Assembly (NCBI GenBank): GCA_002490725.1
Contig: DKUN01000012.1
Coordinates: forward strand, 163,965-227,964
Direction: 5' to 3'
Source of the DNA: Porphyromonadaceae bacterium UBA7203
Lineage (GTDB): Bacteria; Bacteroidota; Bacteroidia; Bacteroidales; Muribaculaceae
DNA: 64,000 nucleotides
Of this stretch, positions 9,086 to 17,168 are shown one piece after another. The notes under the pieces are model-generated. The model was given only the letters and a program-made list of their open reading frames with translations, made no database searches and was not told the origin of the DNA. Each line of letters starts with the position of its first letter. Positions within the stretch are counted from its first letter, which is position 1. The position numbers and the translations under genes are program-made.

Positions 9086-10105
9086 GTGGGACTGTTTTCA
9101 CTGACAAAGGAAATCGCGATTGACCTCGGAACGGCCAACACGATTATTCTGCATAACGACAAAATCGTTATCGACGAGCCCTCGATCGTCGCTATCGACA
9201 AAATCTCCCAGAAACTCATTGCCGTCGGCAAGGAGGCCGCCCTGATGCGCGGCAAGGAGAACCCCAACATCACAACCATCCGCCCGCTGCGCCAGGGCGT
9301 CATTGCCGACTTCAACGCCGCCGAACTGATGATTCGCGGCCTGGTGAAGAAGAGCTCGGGCTCCAAAGGCTGGTTCTCGCCCTCGCTCCGCATGGTCGTT
9401 GGCATTCCGTCGGGCTCGACCGAAGTGCAGATCCGCGCCGTGCGCGACTCGAGCGAACACGCCGGCGGCCGTGACGTCTACATGATTTACGAGCCCATGG
9501 CCGCAGCCCTCGGCATCGGCCTCGACGTCGAAGCCCCCGCCGGCAACATGATTGTCGACATAGGCGGCGGCACGACCGAAATCGCCGTTATTTCGCTCGG
9601 CGGCATCGTTACCAACAAATCAATCCAGATTGCCGGCGACGACCTGACCGAAGACATCATCAACCACATGCGCCGCGCCCATAACCTGCGCGTCGGCGAG
9701 CGCACTGCCGAACAAATCAAAATCCACGTCGGCTCTGCCCTGACCGAACTCGAAAACCCGCCCGAGGACTACGTTGTCCACGGCCCGAACCACGTTACCG
9801 CCCTGCCGATGGAGGTGCCGGTAAGCTACCAGGAAATTGCCCACTGTCTCGAAAAATCAATCTCCAAGATTGAAACCGCAGTGCTCAACGCCCTCGAGCA
9901 GACCCCGCCGGAACTCTATGCCGACATTGTTAAAAACGGCATCTGGCTCGCCGGTGGCGGCGCCATGATTCGCGGCCTTGACAAGCGTCTGACCGACAAA
10001 ATCGGCATTCAGTTCCACGTTGCCGACGACCCGCTGCTCTCAGTGGCCCGCGGCACCGCCGTAGCGCTGAAAAACGTTGACAAATTCTCGTTCCTGATTC
10101 GCTGA
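9086..10105 (+). CDS. mreB: Rod shape-determining protein MreB
   Basis: A 339-residue bacterial actin with a GTG start giving MGLFSLTKEIAIDLGTANT. Phosphate-binding loops IDLGTANT and DIGGGTTEIAVI, the adenosine motif near the C terminus (GIWLAGGGAMIRGLD) and the catalytic region EPMAAALGIGLD are all present. MreB forms membrane-associated filaments that direct lateral wall synthesis. It follows purH by 89 bases and precedes mreC by 10. Confidence 0.97.
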   Translation: MGLFSLTKEIAIDLGTANTIILHNDKIVIDEPSIVAIDKISQKLIAVGKEAALMRGKENPNITTIRPLRQGVIADFNAAELMIRGLVKKSSGSKGWFSPSLRMVVGIPSGSTEVQIRAVRDSSEHAGGRDVYMIYEPMAAALGIGLDVEAPAGNMIVDIGGGTTEIAVISLGGIVTNKSIQIAGDDLTEDIINHMRRAHNLRVGERTAEQIKIHVGSALTELENPPEDYVVHGPNHVTALPMEVPVSYQEIAHCLEKSISKIETAVLNALEQTPPELYADIVKNGIWLAGGGAMIRGLDKRLTDKIGIQFHVADDPLLSVARGTAVALKNVDKFSFLIR

Positions 10106-10115
10106 GGCGCCGAGA

Positions 10116-10973
10116 ATGCGCACCCTGGCCGACTTTTTCGTGCGCCATGGCGCATGGTTCGTATTCCTGCTGCTGGCAGGGATTAGCTGCTACATGCTTT
10201 TTCGCGGCAATCCCTACCAGCAAGCTGTGTTCATGACGTCGGCCGGGCGCGTCAGCTCGGGCGTCTACTCAACCGCCAACTCCGTTACCGGCTACTTCCA
10301 CCTGAGGTCAATCAACGATGACCTCCAGCAGCGCCTGGCCGACCTGGAGATGGAAAACATCAACCTCCGGCGCCGGCTTCAGCGCGCCGACGAACGCCTC
10401 TATGCCGACTCGGTGAAACCCGACTCGGCCCTGGCACCCTATGAATTCACAATTGCGCGCGTAATCAACAACTCAATTACCCGCCCCAACAACTTCATTA
10501 CCCTCGACCGAGGCTCGCTCGACGGCGTGGCCCCGGAAATGGGCGTCGTTGACCAGAATGGCATTGTCGGCATTGTCAACGTTGTCGGCCCGCATTCGGC
10601 CCGCATCATATCGCTGCTGAACTCCGACCTGCGCCTGAGCTGCAAGGTGAAGGGCAGCGACGCTTTCGGCTCGCTGGTGTGGGACGGACGCTCGCCGCGC
10701 CAGGCCGTGCTCGAAGAACTGCCGCGCCACGTCGAGTTCGCTCCGGGTGACACCATTATCACATCGGGCTATTCGGTAGTGTTTCCCGAAGGAATTCCGG
10801 TCGGCACAGTGGTCGAACAGCTGCGCGACGCCGACGACAACTTCTACTCCCTGCGCATTGACCTGCTGACCGACTTCGCCACCCTGTCGACCGTCCGCGT
10901 CATTCGCAACTTCATGAAAGACGAAATCGAAGCCACCGAAACCGACGCCGTCAACAAATCAGGCAAATTCTGA
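10116..10973 (+). CDS. mreC: Rod shape-determining protein MreC
   Basis: A 285-residue protein with a short cytosolic N terminus, one membrane helix (about residues 12-29), a coiled coil (about 65-95, LQQRLADLEMENINLRRRL) and the periplasmic double beta-barrel ending near residue 270. MreC links MreB filaments to the wall synthases. The expected mreD, PBP2 (mrdA) and rodA genes do not follow: 65 bases later an unrelated gene begins behind its own promoter, so the Rod operon is split in this genome or lacks those parts here. Confidence 0.95.
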   Translation: MRTLADFFVRHGAWFVFLLLAGISCYMLFRGNPYQQAVFMTSAGRVSSGVYSTANSVTGYFHLRSINDDLQQRLADLEMENINLRRRLQRADERLYADSVKPDSALAPYEFTIARVINNSITRPNNFITLDRGSLDGVAPEMGVVDQNGIVGIVNVVGPHSARIISLLNSDLRLSCKVKGSDAFGSLVWDGRSPRQAVLEELPRHVEFAPGDTIITSGYSVVFPEGIPVGTVVEQLRDADDNFYSLRIDLLTDFATLSTVRVIRNFMKDEIEATETDAVNKSGKF

Positions 10974-10978
10974 TATTT

Positions 10979-11009
10979 TTTGTTTTTTGGCCGATTTTGT
11001 GTAATTTTG
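10979..11009 (+). promoter_or_regulatory. Bacteroidetes promoter, TTTG-N19-TAATTTTG
   Basis: TTTG at 10979-10982 and TAATTTTG at 11002-11009 with a 19-base spacer, an ideal match. It starts just after the mreC stop and lies 29 bases before the next start codon. Confidence 0.75.
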
Positions 11010-11038
11010 AGGTAACTTTTTACGTTATCATCATAACT

Positions 11039-11635
11039 ATGAAGAAATTATTATCGATATTTACCCTGATGCTCGCCACCCTGAGCGTGAGCGCCGCATC
11101 GACCCGAACAACCAAACCCGAGCGCTCGAACCTATACGAAAAAGTGCCCATGGAGGGCTCATATGTAGGCTATGTCAGCATCGAAACCAACTCGCCGGGC
11201 TATTTCGGCACAGGCGGCTTCAACGGAGGCATCACCACAGCCCACGGCAAAATGGTTACACGCAACATTTTTCTCGGCCTCGGCACCGGCTACATAGCCG
11301 ACTTTGCCAAGGGCAAGGGCGTGATTCCGGTTTTTGCCGATTTCCGCTACTTCTTCCAGTCGCAGTTTCAGCGCCGCATCTACCCCCACATCGGCCTGCG
11401 CGGCGGTGCGGCCGTGGCAACCGTAGGCAAGGCAGGAGGCATGGGCCAGGCGGCCATAGGCTTCCGAGTGCCGCTGAGTGAAAAGCTGGCCCTGAACCTT
11501 GAGGTAGGCCCGCAGTACTCCACCTTCTTCGACCAGGAAGTGATTGTCGGTTCGCCCAACTATGCAATCGACGCCAAGTGGAAAAGCGCCGGCGCACGAT
11601 TCTCATTTTTCGGACGCCTGTCTATTGAATTCTAA
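11039..11635 (+). CDS. Outer-membrane beta-barrel protein, unknown function
   Basis: A 198-residue protein with a signal peptide (MKKLLSIFTLMLATLSVSA, cleavage near residue 20). The rest alternates polar and aromatic/hydrophobic residues in strands separated by short turns, and it ends in phenylalanine (SFFGRLSIEF), as outer-membrane barrels do. About eight strands can be drawn. No specific family was recognised. It has its own canonical promoter and could be monocistronic or read into the small ORF that follows. Confidence 0.75.
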   Translation: MKKLLSIFTLMLATLSVSAASTRTTKPERSNLYEKVPMEGSYVGYVSIETNSPGYFGTGGFNGGITTAHGKMVTRNIFLGLGTGYIADFAKGKGVIPVFADFRYFFQSQFQRRIYPHIGLRGGAAVATVGKAGGMGQAAIGFRVPLSEKLALNLEVGPQYSTFFDQEVIVGSPNYAIDAKWKSAGARFSFFGRLSIEF

Positions 11636-11652
11636 ACCCTACCCTTAAAGTC

Positions 11653-11745
11653 ATGGCTGACGGATATCTCGAAAACAAAATGGCCGACTATCTGGCCGGG
11701 AAACTCAAACCGACCAAGAAAAAGCCGGTCAAGAAACCAAAATAA
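11653..11745 (+). CDS. Small basic protein, 30 residues
   Basis: ATG at 11653 to TAA at 11745 encodes MADGYLENKMADYLAGKLKP followed by a lysine/proline-rich tail. The opening (MAD-x-YLE-x-x-x-x-DYL) resembles very short Bacteroidetes proteins that start MADNYLEK and end in a basic tail; that resemblance is from memory and weak. It lies 17 bases after the barrel gene and 9 bases before the sulfatase, in the same direction. Function unknown; could be spurious. Confidence 0.45.
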   Translation: MADGYLENKMADYLAGKLKPTKKKPVKKPK

Positions 11746-11754
11746 TTTACTGAA

Positions 11755-13350
11755 ATGAAAGCACCTTACTCGCTGGCTGCAGCAGCCATGGCCCTGCCGG
11801 TCTGCGCCATAGCCGCGGTCGACGCCGACCACGCCGATTCGACCTGTTGTTGCCCTTCAAAAGCCCCGCGCTACAACATCGTCTACATCATGACCGACGA
11901 CCACACGGCGCAGATGCTGTCGGCCTATGACACGCGTTATGCCCACACGCCCAACCTTGACCGCCTGGCCAACGAAAACGGCGTGAAATTCAACCGCTCG
12001 TTCGTGGCCAACTCGCTGTCGGGGCCCTCGCGCGCGTGTATAATCACCGGCAAGCACTCGCACGCCAATGGTTTCACCGACAACGAAAGCGGACGCCCGT
12101 TCGACGGCTCGCAGCCAACCTATCCGAAGTATCTGCAGGCCGCGGGCTACCAGACGGCGCTGTTTGGAAAGTGGCATCTCATTTCCGAACCGACAGGATT
12201 CGACACATGGCGCGTCGTGCCGGGTCAGGGCGACTACTACAACCCTACCTTCATTAACCAGGACGGCTCGGAAGAGATTGTTCACGGCTATCTGACCAAC
12301 CTCATCACCGACATGAGCCTCGACTGGCTCGACAACGGACGCGACAAGTCAAAGCCGTTCGCCCTGCTGATTCACCACAAGGCGCAACACCGCAACTGGA
12401 TGGCCGACACGTGCAACCTGCGCCTGTATGAGGACGTGACATTCAGTCTGCCCGACAACTTCTATGACGACTACGCCGGACGCCCGGCGGCTGAAGCGGC
12501 CGAAATGCGCATTGCCTCGGCCCACGACATGGATATTCAATATGACCTGAAAATGCTCCACCCCGATTCGGTTACGCGCCTGAGAGCCAACTACGAAGCA
12601 TTTCTCGGACGCATGGACGCGGAGCAACGCAAGGCCTGGGACGATTTCTATGACCCCATTATCAAGGAATTCTACGAATCGAACCTGCAGGGCAAGGAGC
12701 TGGCCGAATGGAAGTTTCAGCGCTACATGCGCGACTATCTGAAAACCCTGAAGAGCCTCGACGACAACGTTGGCCGCGTGCTCGACTATCTTGACGCCCA
12801 CAATCTGACCGACTCGACGCTGGTGGTCTACACTTCCGACCAGGGCTTCTACATGGGCGAGCACGGATGGTTTGACAAGCGGTTCATGTATGAGGAGTCG
12901 CTCAACACCCCCCTGCTGATGAAGCTGCCCAAGGGGCTTGACGCCCGCGGCGACATCGACGAGATGGTTCAGAACATAGACTATGCGCCTACATTCCTGG
13001 AGATTGCCGGAGTGACGGTGCCCGACGATATTCACGGCAAGTCGCTGCTGCCGCTGCTGCGGGGCGAGCACCCCGACGACTGGCGCGACGCCGTTTACTA
13101 CCACTACTATGAATATCCGGCCGAACACTGCGTCAAGCGCCACTACGGCGTGCGCACCGACCGCTACAAACTAATTCACTTCTATAACGACATCGACACC
13201 TGGGAGCTCTATGACCTCAAGGACGACCCGCAAGAGATGAACAACATCTACGGCAAACCCGGAACCGAAGCTATAACCGACCGCCTGCGAACACGCCTCC
13301 ATAAGCTCCAAGAGCAATATGACGACCCGATACGCTTCAAATATCAATGA
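11755..13350 (+). CDS. Secreted sulfatase, serine-type
   Basis: A 531-residue type I sulfatase. A signal peptide (residues 1-21) and a cysteine cluster (TCCC, about 31-34) precede the alkaline-phosphatase-like core. Metal ligands appear as MTDDHTAQ near residue 45 and SDQGFYMGEHGWFDK near 361-375; the catalytic signature is S-G-P-S-R with Ser89 as the residue converted to formylglycine. Serine-type enzymes need the radical SAM maturase anSME, which is not in the window. Such enzymes remove sulfate from host mucin or glycosaminoglycan sugars; the subfamily cannot be fixed by eye. Its stop overlaps the next start by 4 bases. Confidence 0.92.
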   Translation: MKAPYSLAAAAMALPVCAIAAVDADHADSTCCCPSKAPRYNIVYIMTDDHTAQMLSAYDTRYAHTPNLDRLANENGVKFNRSFVANSLSGPSRACIITGKHSHANGFTDNESGRPFDGSQPTYPKYLQAAGYQTALFGKWHLISEPTGFDTWRVVPGQGDYYNPTFINQDGSEEIVHGYLTNLITDMSLDWLDNGRDKSKPFALLIHHKAQHRNWMADTCNLRLYEDVTFSLPDNFYDDYAGRPAAEAAEMRIASAHDMDIQYDLKMLHPDSVTRLRANYEAFLGRMDAEQRKAWDDFYDPIIKEFYESNLQGKELAEWKFQRYMRDYLKTLKSLDDNVGRVLDYLDAHNLTDSTLVVYTSDQGFYMGEHGWFDKRFMYEESLNTPLLMKLPKGLDARGDIDEMVQNIDYAPTFLEIAGVTVPDDIHGKSLLPLLRGEHPDDWRDAVYYHYYEYPAEHCVKRHYGVRTDRYKLIHFYNDIDTWELYDLKDDPQEMNNIYGKPGTEAITDRLRTRLHKLQEQYDDPIRFKYQ

Positions 13351-14174
13351 GCAAAACGACGACGATTATTGAAAACAACAAATTCGGTGGCGAGCGCCCG
13401 CTTTTCGGCGAACGCCACCTTATTTTACGCAACGTTGACTTCCTGCCGGGCGAGTCGGCGCTGAAATGCACCGCCGACATCACGGCCGAACACTGCACGT
13501 TTGACGGCAAATATCCCTTCTGGCACACCGACGGCTTCAGCGTCAGCCACTGCCGCTTCAACGAGGGCGCCCGCGCCGCGCTCTGGTACTCGCGCAACTG
13601 CCGCATGGCCGACTGCGAGATTCTGGCGCCGAAAATGTTTCGCGAGCTCGACGGCATCAGCCTTGAGCGCTGCTCGATTCCCGACGCGCAGGAAACCCTG
13701 TGGCACTGCTCTAACGTCAGCATTCGCGACTGCAGCGTGGGCCGGGCCGACTACCTGTTCATGCACTCGAGCCACATCCGCATTGACGGCTGGCGACAAC
13801 AGGGCAACTACTCGTTTCAGTACTGCAGCGACGTCGAAATCCGCAATGCCCGCATCGACTCGAAAGACGCGTTCTGGAACACGGAGAACGTAACCGTCTA
13901 CGACTCGGAGCTCAACGGCGAGTATCTTGGATGGCACTCGCGGCGCCTGCGCCTGGTGAGGTGTCGCATCTCAGGCACCCAGCCGCTATGCTACTGCCGC
14001 GACCTTGAGCTCATTGACTGCGAGTTCGCGCCCGACTGCGACCTCGCCTTCGAAGATTCGGAAGTCAGGGGCAACTCACTGACGCCCATAACGTCGATCA
14101 AAAACCCGGCCAAGTTCGACTTCTCTCTGCCCGCCGACGGCGAGGCCGCCCCTATACGAACAGAGAAGCACTGA
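13347..14174 (+). CDS. DUF3737 family beta-helix protein
   Basis: A 275-residue protein made almost wholly of short repeats of about 20 residues with the pattern hydrophobic-x-[ND]-C-x-[FI], as in FSVSHCRFNEG, CRMADCEI, LERCSIPDA and VSIRDCSVG. This is the look of a right-handed parallel beta-helix and matches the DUF3737 family (opening NNKFGGERPLF, FWHTDGF). No signal peptide is seen, so it is cytosolic. Function unknown. ATGA overlap with the sulfatase stop suggests co-transcription, but a link in function is only inferred. Confidence 0.85.
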   Translation: MSKTTTIIENNKFGGERPLFGERHLILRNVDFLPGESALKCTADITAEHCTFDGKYPFWHTDGFSVSHCRFNEGARAALWYSRNCRMADCEILAPKMFRELDGISLERCSIPDAQETLWHCSNVSIRDCSVGRADYLFMHSSHIRIDGWRQQGNYSFQYCSDVEIRNARIDSKDAFWNTENVTVYDSELNGEYLGWHSRRLRLVRCRISGTQPLCYCRDLELIDCEFAPDCDLAFEDSEVRGNSLTPITSIKNPAKFDFSLPADGEAAPIRTEKH

Positions 14175-14176
14175 CC

Positions 14177-15550
14177 TTGAGCGGCATCAACAGCATACGC
14201 CTTGGCGAGAAGCTATCGCCCGGCCGGCAGCTCAGGCTCACCGTCAGCCTCGCGCTGCCGGCTATGCTCGCACAGCTGTCGAGCATCCTGATGCAATATA
14301 TCGACGCAGCGATGGTTGGCCATCTCGGAGCCGACGCCTCGGCGTCGATAGGCCTCGTGTCGACCAGCCTGTGGCTCTTCTGGGGCACCTGCTCCATGGC
14401 AACCACGGGCTTCACGGTGCAGGTGGCCCACCGCATCGGCGCCAACGACGAAGAGGGAGCCAGGCGGATTCTGCGCCAGGGACTCACGGCATCGCTGCTA
14501 TTTGGCGTGGCAATGGCGCTGATCGGCCTTGCAATCGCCGGCCCGCTGCCCGGCTGGCTCGGCGGCGACGAGTCCATACGCGGCATGTCGACGCTCTACT
14601 TCTCGGTGTTTGTCGCCGCGCTGCCGCTGCTGACGCTCAACTATCTGGCCGGCGGCATGCTGCGCTGCGTCGGCAACATGAAGGTGCCGAGCGCCATCAG
14701 CATCGGCATGTGTGTGCTCGACTGCCTGTTCAACTATCTGTTCATATTCGTTTGCGGCCTCGGAGTGCTCGGCGCCGCGCTCGGCACGGTGGCCGCCGAA
14801 ATCATCTCGGCGGGGCTGATGCTCGGCTATGTGTGGCGCCGACAGCCCGAACTCAGGCTGACAGGGCGCCCCGCCGGCTCGTTCCGCCCGTCAACAACCG
14901 TGCTGGCCAAAGCAGCTGCCATAGCTCTCCCGCTGACGGCGGAACATGCCATTATCTGCGGCGCACAGATTGCCGTGACAATCATAGTGGCGCCGCTCGG
15001 AATCCTTGCCATAGCCGCCAACTCTTTTGCGGTCACGGCCGAAAGCCTCTGCTACATGCCCGGCTACGGCATCGGCGACGCGGCCACCGTGCTCACCGGC
15101 CAGAGCCACGGCGCCGGACGCACCTCGCTGGTGCGCTCGTTCGGCTATATAACAGTCGGGCTCGGCATGGCGGTCATGTCGGTTATGGGCGTAATAATGT
15201 GGCTCACGGCGCCGCAGCTCATGGCGCTGATGACCCCCGTCGAGGCCATCCGCGAGCTCGGGGTCAGCGCCCTGCGCATCGAGGCTTGGGCCGAGCCGAT
15301 GTTTGCGGCCTCGATCGTGGCCTATGGAGCCATGGTCGGCGTCGGCAAAACAATAGCTCCCGCTGTCATGAACTTCGGGAGCATATGGTTAGTCAGGCTA
15401 CCGCTGGCCTGGTGGCTCAGCCGCAGCTATGGCCTTGACGGAGTGTGGATGGCAATGGCCGCCGAACTGACTTTTCGCGGAGCGATATTTCTGATAAGGC
15501 TGGTGCGCGGAAGATGGGCGACCTCAGGGTCAGGCCATCCAGAACTCTGA
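14177..15550 (+). CDS. MATE family efflux transporter
   Basis: A 457-residue membrane protein with twelve predicted helices. It has the MATE hallmark at the N terminus (SLALPAMLAQLSSILMQYIDAAMVGHLGADA) and the internal repeat of that pattern in the second half (ALPLTAEHAIICGAQIAV). MATE proteins expel cationic drugs or metabolites using sodium or proton gradients. A TTG start at 14177, three bases after the DUF3737 stop, gives the best N terminus; no ATG lies close by in frame. The 3' end overlaps a small gene on the other strand by 21 bases. Confidence 0.92.
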   Translation: MSGINSIRLGEKLSPGRQLRLTVSLALPAMLAQLSSILMQYIDAAMVGHLGADASASIGLVSTSLWLFWGTCSMATTGFTVQVAHRIGANDEEGARRILRQGLTASLLFGVAMALIGLAIAGPLPGWLGGDESIRGMSTLYFSVFVAALPLLTLNYLAGGMLRCVGNMKVPSAISIGMCVLDCLFNYLFIFVCGLGVLGAALGTVAAEIISAGLMLGYVWRRQPELRLTGRPAGSFRPSTTVLAKAAAIALPLTAEHAIICGAQIAVTIIVAPLGILAIAANSFAVTAESLCYMPGYGIGDAATVLTGQSHGAGRTSLVRSFGYITVGLGMAVMSVMGVIMWLTAPQLMALMTPVEAIRELGVSALRIEAWAEPMFAASIVAYGAMVGVGKTIAPAVMNFGSIWLVRLPLAWWLSRSYGLDGVWMAMAAELTFRGAIFLIRLVRGRWATSGSGHPEL

Positions 15551-15658
15551 GCGCTGTTCAGGAGGGACTTCGGGCATGCGGTCATACCACTTGTTGCAGC
15601 TATAGGGCGATACGGGGCTCACGGTAATATACAGAGCCTGAGGGGCGAACTTTTTCAT
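15530..15658 (-). CDS. Small protein, 42 residues, convergent to the MATE gene
   Basis: Minus-strand ATG at 15658 gives MKKFAPQALYITVSPVSPYS followed by a short charged C-terminal part ending in FWMA, stop at 15530. Reading upstream on the minus strand, AACCTTTG (one mismatch to TAnnTTTG) lies about 90 bases before the start. The gene overlaps the last 21 bases of the MATE gene tail to tail and fills most of an otherwise empty 249-base gap. No family is recognised and no membrane helix is obvious. Confidence 0.45.
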   Translation of the reverse strand: MKKFAPQALYITVSPVSPYSCNKWYDRMPEVPPEQRSEFWMA

Positions 15659-15799
15659 GACGACAGAATTATTTAATCGGGTTACACTTTTATTGTTTCG
15701 GGAATACATCAGTGAAATGCACATACAAAACACCGCAGCCGGCGCAAAGGTTCAGTTCACGGGGCAATTTTTTGCGGATTTCTGCGTTAATTTATTGCT

Positions 15800-17152
15800 A
15801 TGAACAAGTTTCTATGGATTATTCTCGCCTCACTCACGCTGACAGGCTGCATCGTCGACGCGTTCGACACGTCGCCCTCGGCCCAGCCTACGTTTTCGGT
15901 CAATGAGGCGCTCGATATGGGACTGCACTTTGCCGGCACTCCGTCGCCGACGTCGCAGCTCAAAATCTATAACAACAATTCAAAAAACATCAAGCTCTCG
16001 ACCGTCACCCTACGCTCGGGCAGCCACTTCCGCATCAACGTCGACGGCCGCTCTGGGCGAGTGTTCAACGACGTCGAAATCAGGCCCGGCGACTCAATCT
16101 ACGTGTTCGTGGAGTGTACGCTCCCCGAGGTGTCGACCCCCGAGCCACAGGTGGTCAGCGACTGGCTCGACGTGACGACCAACGGCGTCATGTGCTCGCT
16201 GCAGATTTATGCGATGTCGCAAAACGTAAACCGCATTAACCGCCTGACCGTCAATTCCGACATGACCCTGCAGGCCGAAATTCCCAACCTGATTGCCGAC
16301 ACCCTGCGGGTTGCCCCTGGCGCCACGCTGACCCTGCCCCCGGGCGCCCGCCTGCTCTTTCACGACAAGGCCGCCCTCATTGTCGAAGGCACGCTACTCA
16401 GCCACGGCACGTCCGAACTGCCCGTCGAACTCTGCGGCGACCGCACCAACAACGTCGTGGCCGACATTTCATTTACCGTCATGTCAAACCAGTGGGAGGG
16501 CGTATATTTCGCCCCTGAAAGCCGGGGCAACCGCCTGGAACACACTTCGGTCATCAACACCTGCCAGGGGGTAACCGTCGACTCGCTCGCCGACCTGACC
16601 CTGGTCAACTCGCGCCTCTACAACAGCGGCGGCAAGCAGCTGTCGGTGGGCCGCCGTTCAACCGTCACCGCCCTGGGCTGCGAAATCTCCAACGCGGCGT
16701 CGGCCCTGCTCTACCTCAACGAAGGCACCTATCTTTTTGACCGCTGCACGATAGCCAACTGGTATCTGTTTGCATGGCCCGACATGGCATCGGTCATTTT
16801 CGTGAATCCCGCCGAAACGTCGGCCACCTTCAGCAACTCTATACTCTACGGCCGCGACACCCCCATAGGCGACTATGCCGACGTCGAGGAAGTCGACATC
16901 TGGTTTCGCCGATGCATGTTTACGCCCGCGGGCCCGGACGACGCCCGCTATCTGCAATGTCTGTGGAATGCCGACCCGATGCTCGAATATTCACTGACGG
17001 ACTATACGTTCAGCTACCTTCCACTGCCCGGCTCGCCGGCAATTGACGCCGCGCTGGCCGAATTTGACGACGCATCGCTGCCCGCAACCGACCGCCACGG
17101 CCGACAGCGCGGACTGACGCTCGGCGCCTATGCGCCCGCCGAGCCGCAGTAA
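15800..17152 (+). CDS. Lipoprotein with right-handed beta-helix repeats
   Basis: A 450-residue protein with a clear lipobox LTGC at residues 14-17, so it is lipid-anchored and probably surface exposed. Residues 30-150 form a beta-sandwich-like region (SQLKIYNNNSKNIKLSTVTL). From about residue 180 the sequence shows repeated short strands (TLTLPPGARLLFHDKAALIV, LEHTSVINTCQGVTV, LTLVNSRLYNSGGKQL) typical of pectate-lyase-like parallel beta-helices, ending with RQRGLTLGAYAP, a motif common at the end of such Bacteroidetes proteins. A polysaccharide-binding or lyase-like role is possible but no catalytic residues were identified. Confidence 0.82.
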   Translation: MNKFLWIILASLTLTGCIVDAFDTSPSAQPTFSVNEALDMGLHFAGTPSPTSQLKIYNNNSKNIKLSTVTLRSGSHFRINVDGRSGRVFNDVEIRPGDSIYVFVECTLPEVSTPEPQVVSDWLDVTTNGVMCSLQIYAMSQNVNRINRLTVNSDMTLQAEIPNLIADTLRVAPGATLTLPPGARLLFHDKAALIVEGTLLSHGTSELPVELCGDRTNNVVADISFTVMSNQWEGVYFAPESRGNRLEHTSVINTCQGVTVDSLADLTLVNSRLYNSGGKQLSVGRRSTVTALGCEISNAASALLYLNEGTYLFDRCTIANWYLFAWPDMASVIFVNPAETSATFSNSILYGRDTPIGDYADVEEVDIWFRRCMFTPAGPDDARYLQCLWNADPMLEYSLTDYTFSYLPLPGSPAIDAALAEFDDASLPATDRHGRQRGLTLGAYAPAEPQ

Positions 17153-17168
17153 CTCACCGCTTTTACTA

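Noticed and set aside
14371..15438. A 355-residue frame shifted within the MATE gene
   Set aside because: Arginine- and histidine-rich translation typical of a shifted GC-rich frame; the MATE frame carries the family motifs.
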